From CBDBJQ01 sp965206405 (GTDB lineage Bacteria; Pseudomonadota; Alphaproteobacteria; UBA8366): a DNA stretch of 64,000 bases. Position numbers and translations under genes: made by a program. The notes beneath the pieces were generated by a model, which was not told the origin of the DNA, ran no database searches, and was given only the letters and a program-made list of their open reading frames with translations. Below are positions 7,843 through 16,246 of the stretch, one piece after another; the stretch's first letter is position 1; every line of letters begins with the position of its first letter. The stretch lies in contig CBDBJQ010000006.1 in the NCBI GenBank assembly GCA_965206405.1, positions 186,001 to 250,000 on the forward strand, in the 5' to 3' direction.

Positions 7843-8079
7843 TCAGAAGAGCCCGTTTTCAGGAGGACCAGAGAATGCTACGGGCGGCGGGCGACGGGAA
7901 GGGACGGGGCGGAGTTTCTCGCTGCCGCCGCATAGCGGACAGTGATCCGGACGACCCGTTTGCCCCCAACGGGTTTTCTCGAACCACGCCTCGCCCGCCG
8001 CGTCGTCGGGGAAACGCTGAAACAATTCAATCAGGCTGATGTCTTCACAACGCGCTTTTCCGGGTTCGTTCTGAGCCAT
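7843..8079 (-). pseudogene. IS1595-type transposase, N-terminal zinc-ribbon fragment
   Basis: On the minus strand, ATG 8079 starts MAQNEPGKARCEDISLIEL, then FQRFPDDAAGEAWFEKTRW and CPLCGGSEKLRPVPSRRP. This is the usual N-terminus of IS1595-superfamily transposases, including the first half of the zinc ribbon. The second cysteine pair and the whole DDE/N domain are absent; the frame ends at 7843 in unrelated sequence. Only about 25 bases separate its start from the resumed deacetylase, less than a normal IS terminus, so the right end of the element is probably deleted too. Confidence 0.75.
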
Positions 8080-8106
8080 GACCATCTATCCTTTCAATCG
8101 TGGTAA

Positions 8107-8784
8107 TTGGATTTTGTTGCCACCAAGGCCGTCGACACAGAGCGGCAAGGCTACATGACCTGGAACGAGATCCGCGAGTTGCGGGATGCCGGCGTTGCCA
8201 TCGGCAGCCAGGCCCACACGCACCCCCATCTCCCCGACCTCGCGGAGGCGAATATCGTACGCGAACTGGAGGTATCGAACCGCCGCTTCTCAACGGCTCT
8301 CGGGCAGGCGCCCAACCTGATTACCTATCCCTTCGGCGAGGCCAGAAGCGCTGTCGTGGCGGCTGCGAAGGCGACCGGATTCCGGGCCGGATTCGGCCAG
8401 CATTCCGGCGTGACTGATGCCGGAGAAAACCGGTTCTACCTGCCATGCTTCACGCTCAACGAGACCTATGGCGATGAGATGCGCTTCCGCCTTCTCGCCA
8501 ATGCCCTGCTCCTGCCAACCATCGGCATCACGCCGGATGACCCGCTTGTTGCGCAGAATCCGCCGGGGTTGGGTTTTTCGATCGATGCGGTGGTTGGCGG
8601 ACTCGACAGGCTGCGCTGCTTTTATTCGGGAAGCGGTGCGCTGGACGTCACAAAGACGGCCGCCCGCCGGACCGAGATCCGCTTCGCCGACCCCTTCCCC
8701 CCGGAAGCGATCGCAGGTTAACTGCACCATGCCCGGATACGGCGGGCGCTGACACTGGTTCGGGCGCCAGTTCTACCGGCGCTG
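8107..8784 (+). pseudogene. Polysaccharide deacetylase, C-terminal part
   Basis: Deacetylase similarity resumes with DFVATKAVD and GYMTWNEIRELRDAG. It continues through SQAHTHPHLPDL (metal-ligand His pair), LITYPFGEARS and the C-terminal domain to about 8710. There the homologous reading shifts frame (VNCTMPGYGGR), meets a TGA where a Trp is expected, and carries on as HWFGRQFYRR to the natural stop at 8784. With the split at 4680 this gives at least four inactivating lesions. The last 12 bases overlap the convergent glucosaminidase gene. Confidence 0.82.
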
Positions 8785-9768
8785 ATTTCCGACTCCAGGA
8801 GCCCGGGCGCTCAGGCGACCCGGTCCCTGGCGGGCTGCCTTCTGCAGGCGGGCGCCGTCGAAGAGGCGAAGGCGGTTGACGTCGATGACACTGCGCAGGA
8901 CGTCGACATAGTTGGCCTTCTCCGCATACACCCAGAGGGTGTCAACCAGCGCATCACCATCGAGTGCCGCGCCAGTGGCGCGCATTTGCGCGCGCCGTTT
9001 GCGGAAGTCGGTATAAGCTCCGTGGGTGTTGAGGTTACGGAGATAGGACCGCGCGGAATCAAGCAACCAACGGAAACTCCGAACCTTGTGTGTTCTCTCC
9101 TCGCCCCGTTCTTCTGGCACCATGCCGGCGTAGTCTGCAGTCGTCCACTGGCCAAAAAGCGCCTGTTCCTTCCGGGCGAAACGCGATGTGCCCCAGCCAC
9201 TCTCGACGCTGCCCTGGGCGAGAGCGATCGAAACAGGCACCTCGTCGACACGCCGCACCAGTGAATCAAGATCGTTTTTCTCAACCCCGTATTCCTGCGA
9301 CAGCGCATCGAGCGTGGCCGCTTCCTCCTGATCGAGAGAGGTGCCCGCCGCCAGTTTCTTTCTGATGGCGAGCAGGGCCTTGCGCTGCGCGGCAACTATC
9401 TCGTTTGCGCGCAGGACCAGTGGCAGGAGAATACGAAGGAACAGATCCTTGCGCCGACCGGTGTCGGTTTCTGCCCGCAAATCCCCCGGCAGGTGCTTCA
9501 GGTAGAGCCGCGGGACAGCATTGCCGTCACGAATCCATTCGAGACGATATCCGGCACCGGAAAACACCTCGCGCAGTCGATCCGAACGCCCGATCGTGAC
9601 CTCTACGCCTTTGTCGCTCGGCAGCAAGGTCTTGATCGGGGCCCTGTAGGAGGGCGGCCCAACCAGCGCATAGAGGAAAATGAAAACCCAGAGACACAGG
9701 ACCGGCCCAGCGATGAGCGCCGGGTAGGGTTCGCGGTTGAAGGCACCTGTTCTTGGGTTGATGTGCAA
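8773..9768 (-). CDS. Membrane-anchored glucosaminidase-domain (Bax-like) protein
   Basis: A 331 aa protein with one N-terminal membrane segment (LIAGPVLCLWVFIFLYALVG, residues 18-37) and a C-terminal glucosaminidase domain of the Bax/FlgJ type. Visible hallmarks are VPVSIALAQGSVESGWGTS with the catalytic-type Glu, then RKEQALFGQWT and an RSFRWLLDSARSYLRNLNTH block. It probably acts on peptidoglycan from the periplasmic face of the inner membrane. The start is TTG 9768, with no in-frame ATG until far inside, so the exact start is uncertain. It ends convergently with the broken deacetylase and follows the nfuA-like gene by 26 bases. Confidence 0.85.
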   Translation of the reverse strand: MHINPRTGAFNREPYPALIAGPVLCLWVFIFLYALVGPPSYRAPIKTLLPSDKGVEVTIGRSDRLREVFSGAGYRLEWIRDGNAVPRLYLKHLPGDLRAETDTGRRKDLFLRILLPLVLRANEIVAAQRKALLAIRKKLAAGTSLDQEEAATLDALSQEYGVEKNDLDSLVRRVDEVPVSIALAQGSVESGWGTSRFARKEQALFGQWTTADYAGMVPEERGEERTHKVRSFRWLLDSARSYLRNLNTHGAYTDFRKRRAQMRATGAALDGDALVDTLWVYAEKANYVDVLRSVIDVNRLRLFDGARLQKAARQGPGRLSARAPGVGNQRR

Positions 9769-9794
9769 GCGGCAGTTACCTGTCGCCGTGGGCG

Positions 9795-10364
9795 TTACAT
9801 CGCCGCGCGGACCTCATGCACTTCGGGGATGTAGTGCTTGAGCATGTTCTCAATACCCATCTTCAGGGTCATCGTCGAGCTCGGGCAGCCAGCGCAAGCG
9901 CCCCGCATGTGCAACAGAACGACACCGTCCTCGAAGCCCCGGAAGACGATATCGCCGCCGTCCTGGGCGACAGCCGGGCGCACGCGGGTGTCGAGCAATT
10001 CCTTGATCTGCCGCACAACTTCGCTGTCCTCGCCGCTGATCTCGGCGTCGTCTCCGAGATCATCCTCAGCCGGTGTCGATACCAAGATCGGCCGACCGGC
10101 CATGAAATGCTCCATGATTGCGCCCAGCAGCATCGGTTTGAGAACGTGCCAGTCCTCATCGGCATCCTTGGTGACGGTGATGAAGTCCGGGCCAAAGAAA
10201 ACCGCGCGCACGCCGTCCACGGCAAACAGCCCTTCGGCGAGGGGAGACTTGCCTGCCGCTTCTTCCGGGCTGGTGAAGTCGGCCGTTCCCGCATCGAGAA
10301 CCGGGCAACCCGGCAGAAATTTCAGCGTCGCCGGATTCGGTGTCTGCTCGGTTTGAATGAACAT
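9795..10364 (-). CDS. NfuA/NifU-like Fe-S cluster carrier
   Basis: A 189 aa Fe-S scaffold/carrier from ATG 10364, which has AGGAGA ten bases upstream; the longer GTG-type start at 10385 lacks support. The N-terminal Nfu_N domain starts MFIQTEQTPNPATLKFLPG, and the C-terminal NifU domain carries the cluster-binding CXXC in ACAGCPSS. This is the common alphaproteobacterial/mitochondrial NFU1 layout. It delivers 4Fe-4S clusters to client enzymes. It follows trpS on the same strand. Confidence 0.95.
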   Translation of the reverse strand: MFIQTEQTPNPATLKFLPGCPVLDAGTADFTSPEEAAGKSPLAEGLFAVDGVRAVFFGPDFITVTKDADEDWHVLKPMLLGAIMEHFMAGRPILVSTPAEDDLGDDAEISGEDSEVVRQIKELLDTRVRPAVAQDGGDIVFRGFEDGVVLLHMRGACAGCPSSTMTLKMGIENMLKHYIPEVHEVRAAM

Positions 10365-10477
10365 CGGTTCTCCTAACCGCCCCACGCTTTTCGTCTCGCG
10401 GGGAAGGCCTCAAGGCGCACCGGAGCGAGATCCGCTTCGGCTCAGATTTAACAATGTGCCCATGTTAGTCCGATTTT

Positions 10478-11488
10478 TCAACCTTCCGTGAGCAGACCAA
10501 CGGTTGCCCGAACCTTCTGAAGCACTGGCGCCGAAAGGGCCCGGGCCTTTTCTGCACCTTCCTGCATTACCGCATCAAGGGCGGCCAGATCCCCCATCAG
10601 GCGTCGCATTTCACTGCTGACCGGCGACAGCCTTTCCACGGCGAGGTCGGTCAGCCGTTGCTTGAAATCCGAGAATCTCGCGCCACCCACCTCTGCCAGC
10701 GTTTCCTCCAGCGACCTCTCCACGAACGCCGCATAGATGCCAACGAGGTTCGCCGCCTCCGGACGGTTCTCAAGGCCGGCCACCTCGGAGGGCAGGGGTT
10801 CGGGATCGGTCCGCGCCCGCTTGATCTTGGTAGCGATAGCGTCGGCGTCATCTGTCAGGTTGATGCGACTCCGCTCGGCCGGGTCGGATTTCGACATCTT
10901 TGCCGCGCCGTCCTGCAGCGACATCACCCGGCTCGCCTCGGGCAGAATGAGCGGTTCCGGCTGCGGAAAAACTTCCTCGTCGAAATCGCCGTTAAACTTC
11001 CGGGCAATATCCCGGCACAGCTCGAGATGCTGTTTCTGGTCCTCGCCGACCGGCACGTGGGTCGCTTGGTAGGCGAGAATGTCAGCGGCCATAAGGTTGG
11101 GATACACATAAAGGCCGACGCTCACTCTTTCGGCATCCCGGCGTCCCGAGCCGGCCTTCTCCTTGAACTGCGTCATCCGGTCGAGCCAGCCAAGACGCGC
11201 CGTGCAGTTGAGTATCCAGGCCAACTCGGCGTGGTCGGGATTGCGGCTTTGATTGAAGAGGATGCTGCGGGCGGGGTCGATTCCCGCAGCGACCAGTCCG
11301 GCTACGGCCTCGCGCGTGTTGTGCCGGAGTTCCTCCGGCTCCTGCCGGACGGTGATCGCGTGCAGGTCGACGACGCAGTAGAGACACTCATGGGTGTCCT
11401 GCAGGCGGACCCAATTGCGGATGGCACCAAGATAGTTGCCAAGATGCAGGCCGCCGGAAGGCTGGATCCCCGAAAACACGCGGCTCAT
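10478..11488 (-). CDS. trpS: Tryptophanyl-tRNA synthetase
   Basis: A class I aminoacyl-tRNA synthetase of 336 aa from ATG 11488. The HIGH-equivalent motif is GGLHLGN (residues 12-18) and the KMSKS loop is AAKMSKSDP. Length and the MSRVFSGIQPSGGLHLGNY start match bacterial TrpS. The frame stays open 88 codons upstream but that stretch has no similarity and is not coding. The 163-base gap to murJ (11489-11651) holds no recognisable element. Confidence 0.97.
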   Translation of the reverse strand: MSRVFSGIQPSGGLHLGNYLGAIRNWVRLQDTHECLYCVVDLHAITVRQEPEELRHNTREAVAGLVAAGIDPARSILFNQSRNPDHAELAWILNCTARLGWLDRMTQFKEKAGSGRRDAERVSVGLYVYPNLMAADILAYQATHVPVGEDQKQHLELCRDIARKFNGDFDEEVFPQPEPLILPEASRVMSLQDGAAKMSKSDPAERSRINLTDDADAIATKIKRARTDPEPLPSEVAGLENRPEAANLVGIYAAFVERSLEETLAEVGGARFSDFKQRLTDLAVERLSPVSSEMRRLMGDLAALDAVMQEGAEKARALSAPVLQKVRATVGLLTEG

Positions 11489-11651
11489 GGAACTCGATCC
11501 TGCAATAACCGGAAGGGAACACGGACGCCGCACGGAGCGCCCGGGTTTGATCGAAGCGCGGGTTTTATCGCCGCCCGCTTGCGCGCGGTCAAGATCAGGG
11601 ATGCCGTGCCGGGTGCACCACGGAGCGCGTCCGCGGACCGAAAAGAAACAC

Positions 11652-13316
11652 TCATCCGCGCGCCCGCCGCAGCGCGAACAGGGCCCGGATTTCCGTGAGA
11701 TCGATCCCGAGCCTCGCGGCGGCGAAGAAGAAGGCAACGAGACCGCCGACAACCAGCGTAACCAGGCCCAGTGCCTGTAGCGGCTTCGGCCCGGCCAGCC
11801 ACTCCGCCAGAACGAAGCCGATACCCCAGAGAACGGCTGTCATGCCAACAGCAGCGGCAAGGATGCGCGGCACGGTGCGGCGCAACCGGGCGTCGCTCTT
11901 GAAATCGCCGCGCTGCAGCAGGAACCAGAACAGTGCCCCGGCGTTGAGCCAGGAGGATAGCGCGGTTGCCGCGGCAAGTCCCACATGGGCCCAGAACTGC
12001 ATCAACACCACCGCCGCCGCCACATTGACCACCAGGCACACCCCCATGATCCGCACCGGCGTGACCAGGTCGTCGCGGGCGAAGAACATCGGCGAGAGGG
12101 TCTTGATCAGCACATAGGCAGGAATCCCAGCGGTAAAGGCCACCAAAGCATGTGTTGTGGCTGTGGCCGCAGCAGGGGTGAACGCGCCCCAGCCGAACAG
12201 CGTCTCCACCACCGGGCCGGCGATGGCGATCAGCGCCAAACTCGCCGGGATTCCCAACAACAGCGAAAACTCGAGCGCCCGGTTCTGGTCCGCGTCGATC
12301 CGCGCGGCGTCCTCGCGCTTCACGCTGCGAGTCAACCGAGGCAGGAGTGCTGTGGCAAAAGCAGCGCCGACCATGCCGACCGGAAGCTGGGCGACACGGT
12401 CTGCATAGTAGAGGTACGACACGGATCCTTCAGGCAGCAGGGAAGCGAGGATGATGTCGATCAGGAGGCCCAGCTGGTAGAGCCCGGCGCCGGCAATGCC
12501 CGGAACCATGCGGCGCAGCAGCAGCCGCACGCCTTCGGTCAGTCGCGGCCAGCGGATGCGCATCAGCAACCCCGCCCCGCGGCAAGCTAGGACGAGCCAC
12601 AGGAACTGGCCGATACCGGCGGCGGCGACGCCCCAGGCGAGGGAATGAGCCGGATATGCCAGCAGATCAAACTGGGCCAGCACCAGTACGGCGACCAGGA
12701 AGATGTTGAGAAGAATCGGCGCCTGCGCCGCGGCGGCGAAGCGCCGGAAGGTGTTCAGCATGCCGCCAAGCATCGCTCCCAGGGCGATGAACATGAGATA
12801 GGGGAAGGTCAGCCGCCCGAGCTCGATCGTAACCATAAGCTTGCCCGGGGTATCGGCGAAGCCCGGCGCAAGCCCCCGGATCACCAGCGGCATCAACAGC
12901 AGCGCCGCGACGGTGAACAACATCAGCGCGGCAACGAGCGCCGAAGCGACGTCCTCGGCGAAACGCTGCGCTTTGCCCCTTCCCCGGTTCTCGACCCACT
13001 CGCCATAGAGCGGGATGAAAACGTTATTGAAAGCCCCCTCGGCAAACAGGCGGCGAAACAGATTCGGCAGCTTGAAAGCAACGAAGAAGGCGTCGGCCAG
13101 CATCCCGGTGCCAAACACCGCCGCCATCAGGATGTCGCGGCCAAAGCCGACAACCCGACTGACCAGGATCCAGCTGCCAACCGTCCCGGCGTCGCCGAGC
13201 AGGGAGGCTTCCTGTTTTTCATCGCCGTCAGGCAAATCCATAGACAAATCCGAAGAGCCCGGGAATGAATCCGGGGTCGAATCCGCAATCGGGTCTCCGG
13301 GCGTCACTCCGCGCAT
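11652..13316 (-). CDS. murJ: MurJ, lipid II flippase
   Basis: A polytopic MOP-superfamily membrane protein, 554 aa from ATG 13316, that flips lipid II for peptidoglycan synthesis. The diagnostic block is SRVVGFGRDILMAAVFGTG, then ADAFFVAFKLPNLFRRLFAEG, followed by about 14 hydrophobic segments. The ATG at 13316 overlaps the glnD TAA as TAATG, which suggests coupled translation. Starting there gives about 40 residues of polar leader before the first helix; a later ATG (13241) gives a more usual length. Both starts are possible. Confidence 0.93.
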   Translation of the reverse strand: MRGVTPGDPIADSTPDSFPGSSDLSMDLPDGDEKQEASLLGDAGTVGSWILVSRVVGFGRDILMAAVFGTGMLADAFFVAFKLPNLFRRLFAEGAFNNVFIPLYGEWVENRGRGKAQRFAEDVASALVAALMLFTVAALLLMPLVIRGLAPGFADTPGKLMVTIELGRLTFPYLMFIALGAMLGGMLNTFRRFAAAAQAPILLNIFLVAVLVLAQFDLLAYPAHSLAWGVAAAGIGQFLWLVLACRGAGLLMRIRWPRLTEGVRLLLRRMVPGIAGAGLYQLGLLIDIILASLLPEGSVSYLYYADRVAQLPVGMVGAAFATALLPRLTRSVKREDAARIDADQNRALEFSLLLGIPASLALIAIAGPVVETLFGWGAFTPAAATATTHALVAFTAGIPAYVLIKTLSPMFFARDDLVTPVRIMGVCLVVNVAAAVVLMQFWAHVGLAAATALSSWLNAGALFWFLLQRGDFKSDARLRRTVPRILAAAVGMTAVLWGIGFVLAEWLAGPKPLQALGLVTLVVGGLVAFFFAAARLGIDLTEIRALFALRRARG

Positions 13317-16141
13317 TACTCCGCGGTGACCGCGGAGACCCATTCCGAGGCGGCGGGCGAGGCCGGTGTATCCACATCCACATCTCCACTCCCGGCGGGA
13401 AACACGGCGCCGACCTCGGCCAGGTTCGCCAGCAGTGTTTCGCGGATTTCCTCAAGGCGGTCCTCATGGACGACCTTCATGCCGAAGGCGTCCTTGACAT
13501 AAAACGCGTCGACCGCCTGCTCGCCGAAGGTCGAGATCTTGGCCGAGGAAATCTGCAATCCAAGGCCGCTCACCGCGCGCGCCAGCGCAAACAGCAGACC
13601 CGGACGGTCGAGAGCATCGACCTCAATCACGGTGCAGCTGTCCGAAGCGCCATTGTCGATCAGGACGCGCGGCGGAACCTTGAACAGCCGGCGCCTGTCG
13701 GGCCGGCCGACGGGCCGTTCGCGCAACGCCGCCGAGGCGTCGAGGCGATCCTCGAGCACATCCATGAGAATTCCCCGCATGCGGGCGAGGCGGTCATTTC
13801 CGGAGAAAACCCCGCCCTTGTGGTCCTGGATCCAGAACACGTCTAGCGCCGTATTGTCGTTGAGCGTGATGATCCGCGCATCGACGATATTGGCGCCGGC
13901 GCCGGCAAGCGCGCCAGCGAGGACAGTGACAAGGCCGGGCTGGGACGCCGCGAAGACAGTGACCTCGGTTGCCGAGCGGGACGCATCGACGCGAACATCG
14001 ACCGCACACGCCTCGCCGGCCTCGCGAACCCGCCGGAGAAAGTGCGCATGGCGGTGGTGGGTCTCCGCATCGCAGGCGTGCCAGTAACCGGGTGGACCGA
14101 GGGCGAGATGCGCCCGTATCTCCTCCTCGCTCCAGTCTCCGAGAGAGCCGCACAGGGCCTCCTGGGCCCGTTCCACCCGCTGGTCGCTCCGCGAGGCATC
14201 GAGTCCGCCGGTCAGGACATCCTCCGTGCGATGGTAGAGTTCCCGCAACAACGCCGCCTTCCAGCCGTTCCACCGCCCCGGTCCGACGGCGCGGATATCA
14301 ACCACCGTCAAGCACAACAGCAACCTGAGGCGCTCCGGCGAGCGCACCAACTCGGCGAAATTCTCGATCGTCTTCGGGTCGGACAGATCGCGCTTGAACG
14401 CCGTGTCGCTCATTGCGAGGTGATGGAGGACCAGCCAGGATACGGTCTCGGTTTGCCCAGGATCGAGACCGAGCCGGGGGCAGAGCGTACGCGCGATGTT
14501 AGCGCCGATCTCGGAGTGGTCGCCGCCCCGACCCTTGGCGATATCGTGCAGGAACACGGCGACGTAGAGAACCTCGCGCGACAGCACCTTGGAGATGATC
14601 TCGGTCGACAGCGGCAACTCTTCCGCCATCTCTCCATTCTCGATCCGATTGAGGATCCCGATCGCATAAATCGTGTGTTGATCGGTCGTATAGACGTGGT
14701 ACATGTCAAACTGCATCTGCGCCACGACCCGCCGGAAGTCGGTGATGAACTGGCCAAGAACCTCCGCCTCGTTCATGCGCTGCAGGGCTTGCTCGGGATT
14801 CTTCCGCGCCGTCAGGATATTCATGAAGACACGGTTGGCTTCCGGATCCTGCCGGAAGCCGCGATTGAGGGCCTTCAGGTCCCGCGTGATCAGGCGTAGC
14901 GCGTCCGGGTGGATGTCGAGACCGGTTCGTTGCGAGACCTCGAACAGGCGTAGCATGTCGAGGGGCCGCTCCCGGAACTGTTCGTCCGACTGGGTGCTGA
15001 GACGCCTGTTGTCGATGCGAAAACCGTCGATTTCTTCGCGGCGGAAGACGGCAAAGCCAGACGAAAGGAACCCCTGGCTCTGATGACGCGCCTCGAGGGC
15101 GGCGCAGAAAATCCGGGTCAGGGATCCGACATCCTTGGCGACCAGGAAATAGTGCCGCATGAACCTCTCGACACCGGCCGCGCCGCTGCGCTCGGAATAC
15201 CCCATCCACTCAGCGAGCTGAGGCTGGAGGTCGAAGGTCAGGCGCTCTTCGGCACGGCCGGTCAGGTAGTGTAGACGACAGCGCAAGGTGGAGAGGAACT
15301 TGTCGGCCCGGTTGAACCGGGCCAGCTCCCGCGACGAAAACACCTTTTCCTCGACCAGTCGGTGCGGGTCGCCCTCGCGATAGAGGTATTTGGCAATCCA
15401 GAACAGGGTCTGCAGATCGCGCTGGCCGCCCTTGCCATTCTTGATGTCGGGCTCGAGGACGTAACGGGAATCGCCGAGACGCTCGTGGCGCTCGTCACGC
15501 TCCCTGAGCTTGGCCTCGACGAAATCCCCGGGCCGCCGGGCGGCGTCCGCAAAGAAGCGGGCGCGCAAATCGGAATGAAGTGCCTGGTCGCCCCAGACAT
15601 AGCGGGACTCCAGGAGGCCGGTCCGGATCACGACATCGTCCCTGGCCTGGCGCAGGCTGTCCTCGATCGAGCGGGTTGCATGGCCGACCTTGAACTTGAG
15701 ATCCCACAGCACGTAGAGCGTGTGCTCGATGATCTGCTCGATGCGCGGCGTCATCTTCCAGGGCAGCAGGAAGAGAAGGTCGATATCGGAGTGCGGCGCC
15801 AGTCCGCCGCGCCCGTAGCCGCCATAGGCGACGACGCAGAGACGGTCGGCCGCGGTCGGATTGGCCGCGGGATAAAGGCGGGTAGCCGTGTCGCAGATAA
15901 CGCGGAGTAGCTGGTCAACCAGGAAGCACCGGCCCTGCTGGACCAGCGGCCCGTCCCGGTCGGCATCGAACCGGCGGTAAATCTCCGCGGTGCCGGCCAC
16001 GGTCGTGTCCTGCAGGAGCGCGAAGATGGCCCCGGAGCTCCCGGTTCCGGCCTCGATTCCGCCATCCTCGAGCGCAGCCTCGATCGCCTCCTGCAGCGCA
16101 AGGCGATCGACGATCTGCCGCTGGTGCTTCAAGGATTTCAT
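13316..16141 (-). CDS. glnD: GlnD, bifunctional PII uridylyltransferase/uridylyl-removing enzyme
   Basis: The nitrogen-sensing enzyme that uridylylates PII when glutamine is low and deuridylylates it when glutamine is high. It is 941 aa from ATG 16141 (TTG 16147 is two codons earlier). Domains in order: nucleotidyltransferase with GGYGRGGLAPHSDID near residues 107-121, an HD domain (FLHDIAKGRGGDHSEIG, about residue 530), and two C-terminal ACT domains (VTVLAGALAGAGANIVDA; RPGLLFALARAVSGLGL). All catalytic motifs are present. It lies between mutS (105-base gap) and murJ (TAATG overlap). Confidence 0.97.
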   Translation of the reverse strand: MKSLKHQRQIVDRLALQEAIEAALEDGGIEAGTGSSGAIFALLQDTTVAGTAEIYRRFDADRDGPLVQQGRCFLVDQLLRVICDTATRLYPAANPTAADRLCVVAYGGYGRGGLAPHSDIDLLFLLPWKMTPRIEQIIEHTLYVLWDLKFKVGHATRSIEDSLRQARDDVVIRTGLLESRYVWGDQALHSDLRARFFADAARRPGDFVEAKLRERDERHERLGDSRYVLEPDIKNGKGGQRDLQTLFWIAKYLYREGDPHRLVEEKVFSSRELARFNRADKFLSTLRCRLHYLTGRAEERLTFDLQPQLAEWMGYSERSGAAGVERFMRHYFLVAKDVGSLTRIFCAALEARHQSQGFLSSGFAVFRREEIDGFRIDNRRLSTQSDEQFRERPLDMLRLFEVSQRTGLDIHPDALRLITRDLKALNRGFRQDPEANRVFMNILTARKNPEQALQRMNEAEVLGQFITDFRRVVAQMQFDMYHVYTTDQHTIYAIGILNRIENGEMAEELPLSTEIISKVLSREVLYVAVFLHDIAKGRGGDHSEIGANIARTLCPRLGLDPGQTETVSWLVLHHLAMSDTAFKRDLSDPKTIENFAELVRSPERLRLLLCLTVVDIRAVGPGRWNGWKAALLRELYHRTEDVLTGGLDASRSDQRVERAQEALCGSLGDWSEEEIRAHLALGPPGYWHACDAETHHRHAHFLRRVREAGEACAVDVRVDASRSATEVTVFAASQPGLVTVLAGALAGAGANIVDARIITLNDNTALDVFWIQDHKGGVFSGNDRLARMRGILMDVLEDRLDASAALRERPVGRPDRRRLFKVPPRVLIDNGASDSCTVIEVDALDRPGLLFALARAVSGLGLQISSAKISTFGEQAVDAFYVKDAFGMKVVHEDRLEEIRETLLANLAEVGAVFPAGSGDVDVDTPASPAASEWVSAVTAE

Positions 16142-16246
16142 TCTCAAGACATTATCCCGCCCCGCCGATTTGCGAAACCAGAAGCCGGTTCACACAGCCG
16201 GAAAAGGCGGGTCGGGGAAGGTCGGCCGGCAGATTTGATTGCCGGA

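Larger units (their letters stand above)
4680..8106. mobile_element. Inserted accessory segment splitting the deacetylase gene
   Basis: About 3.4 kb of DNA separates the two halves of the polysaccharide deacetylase. Its contents are foreign to the neighbourhood: an IS21 istA remnant on the left, an HTH-ImmA/IrrE gene, a PIN-domain gene, an SMC-like ATPase, and an IS1595-type transposase fragment on the right. By eye the base composition is more AT-rich than the flanks, especially at 5280-5340 and in 5.3-7.8 kb. Exact ends are inferred from where deacetylase similarity stops and resumes. A few codons of the host gene (roughly 5-10) appear lost at the junction. No clear target-site duplication was found. 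Confidence 0.75.

Noticed and set aside
16148..16246. CCCGCC ... GGCGGG inverted repeat between mutS and glnD as a terminator
   Set aside because: The stem is short and interrupted, and no T-tract follows on the mutS-glnD strand. Both genes are probably co-transcribed.
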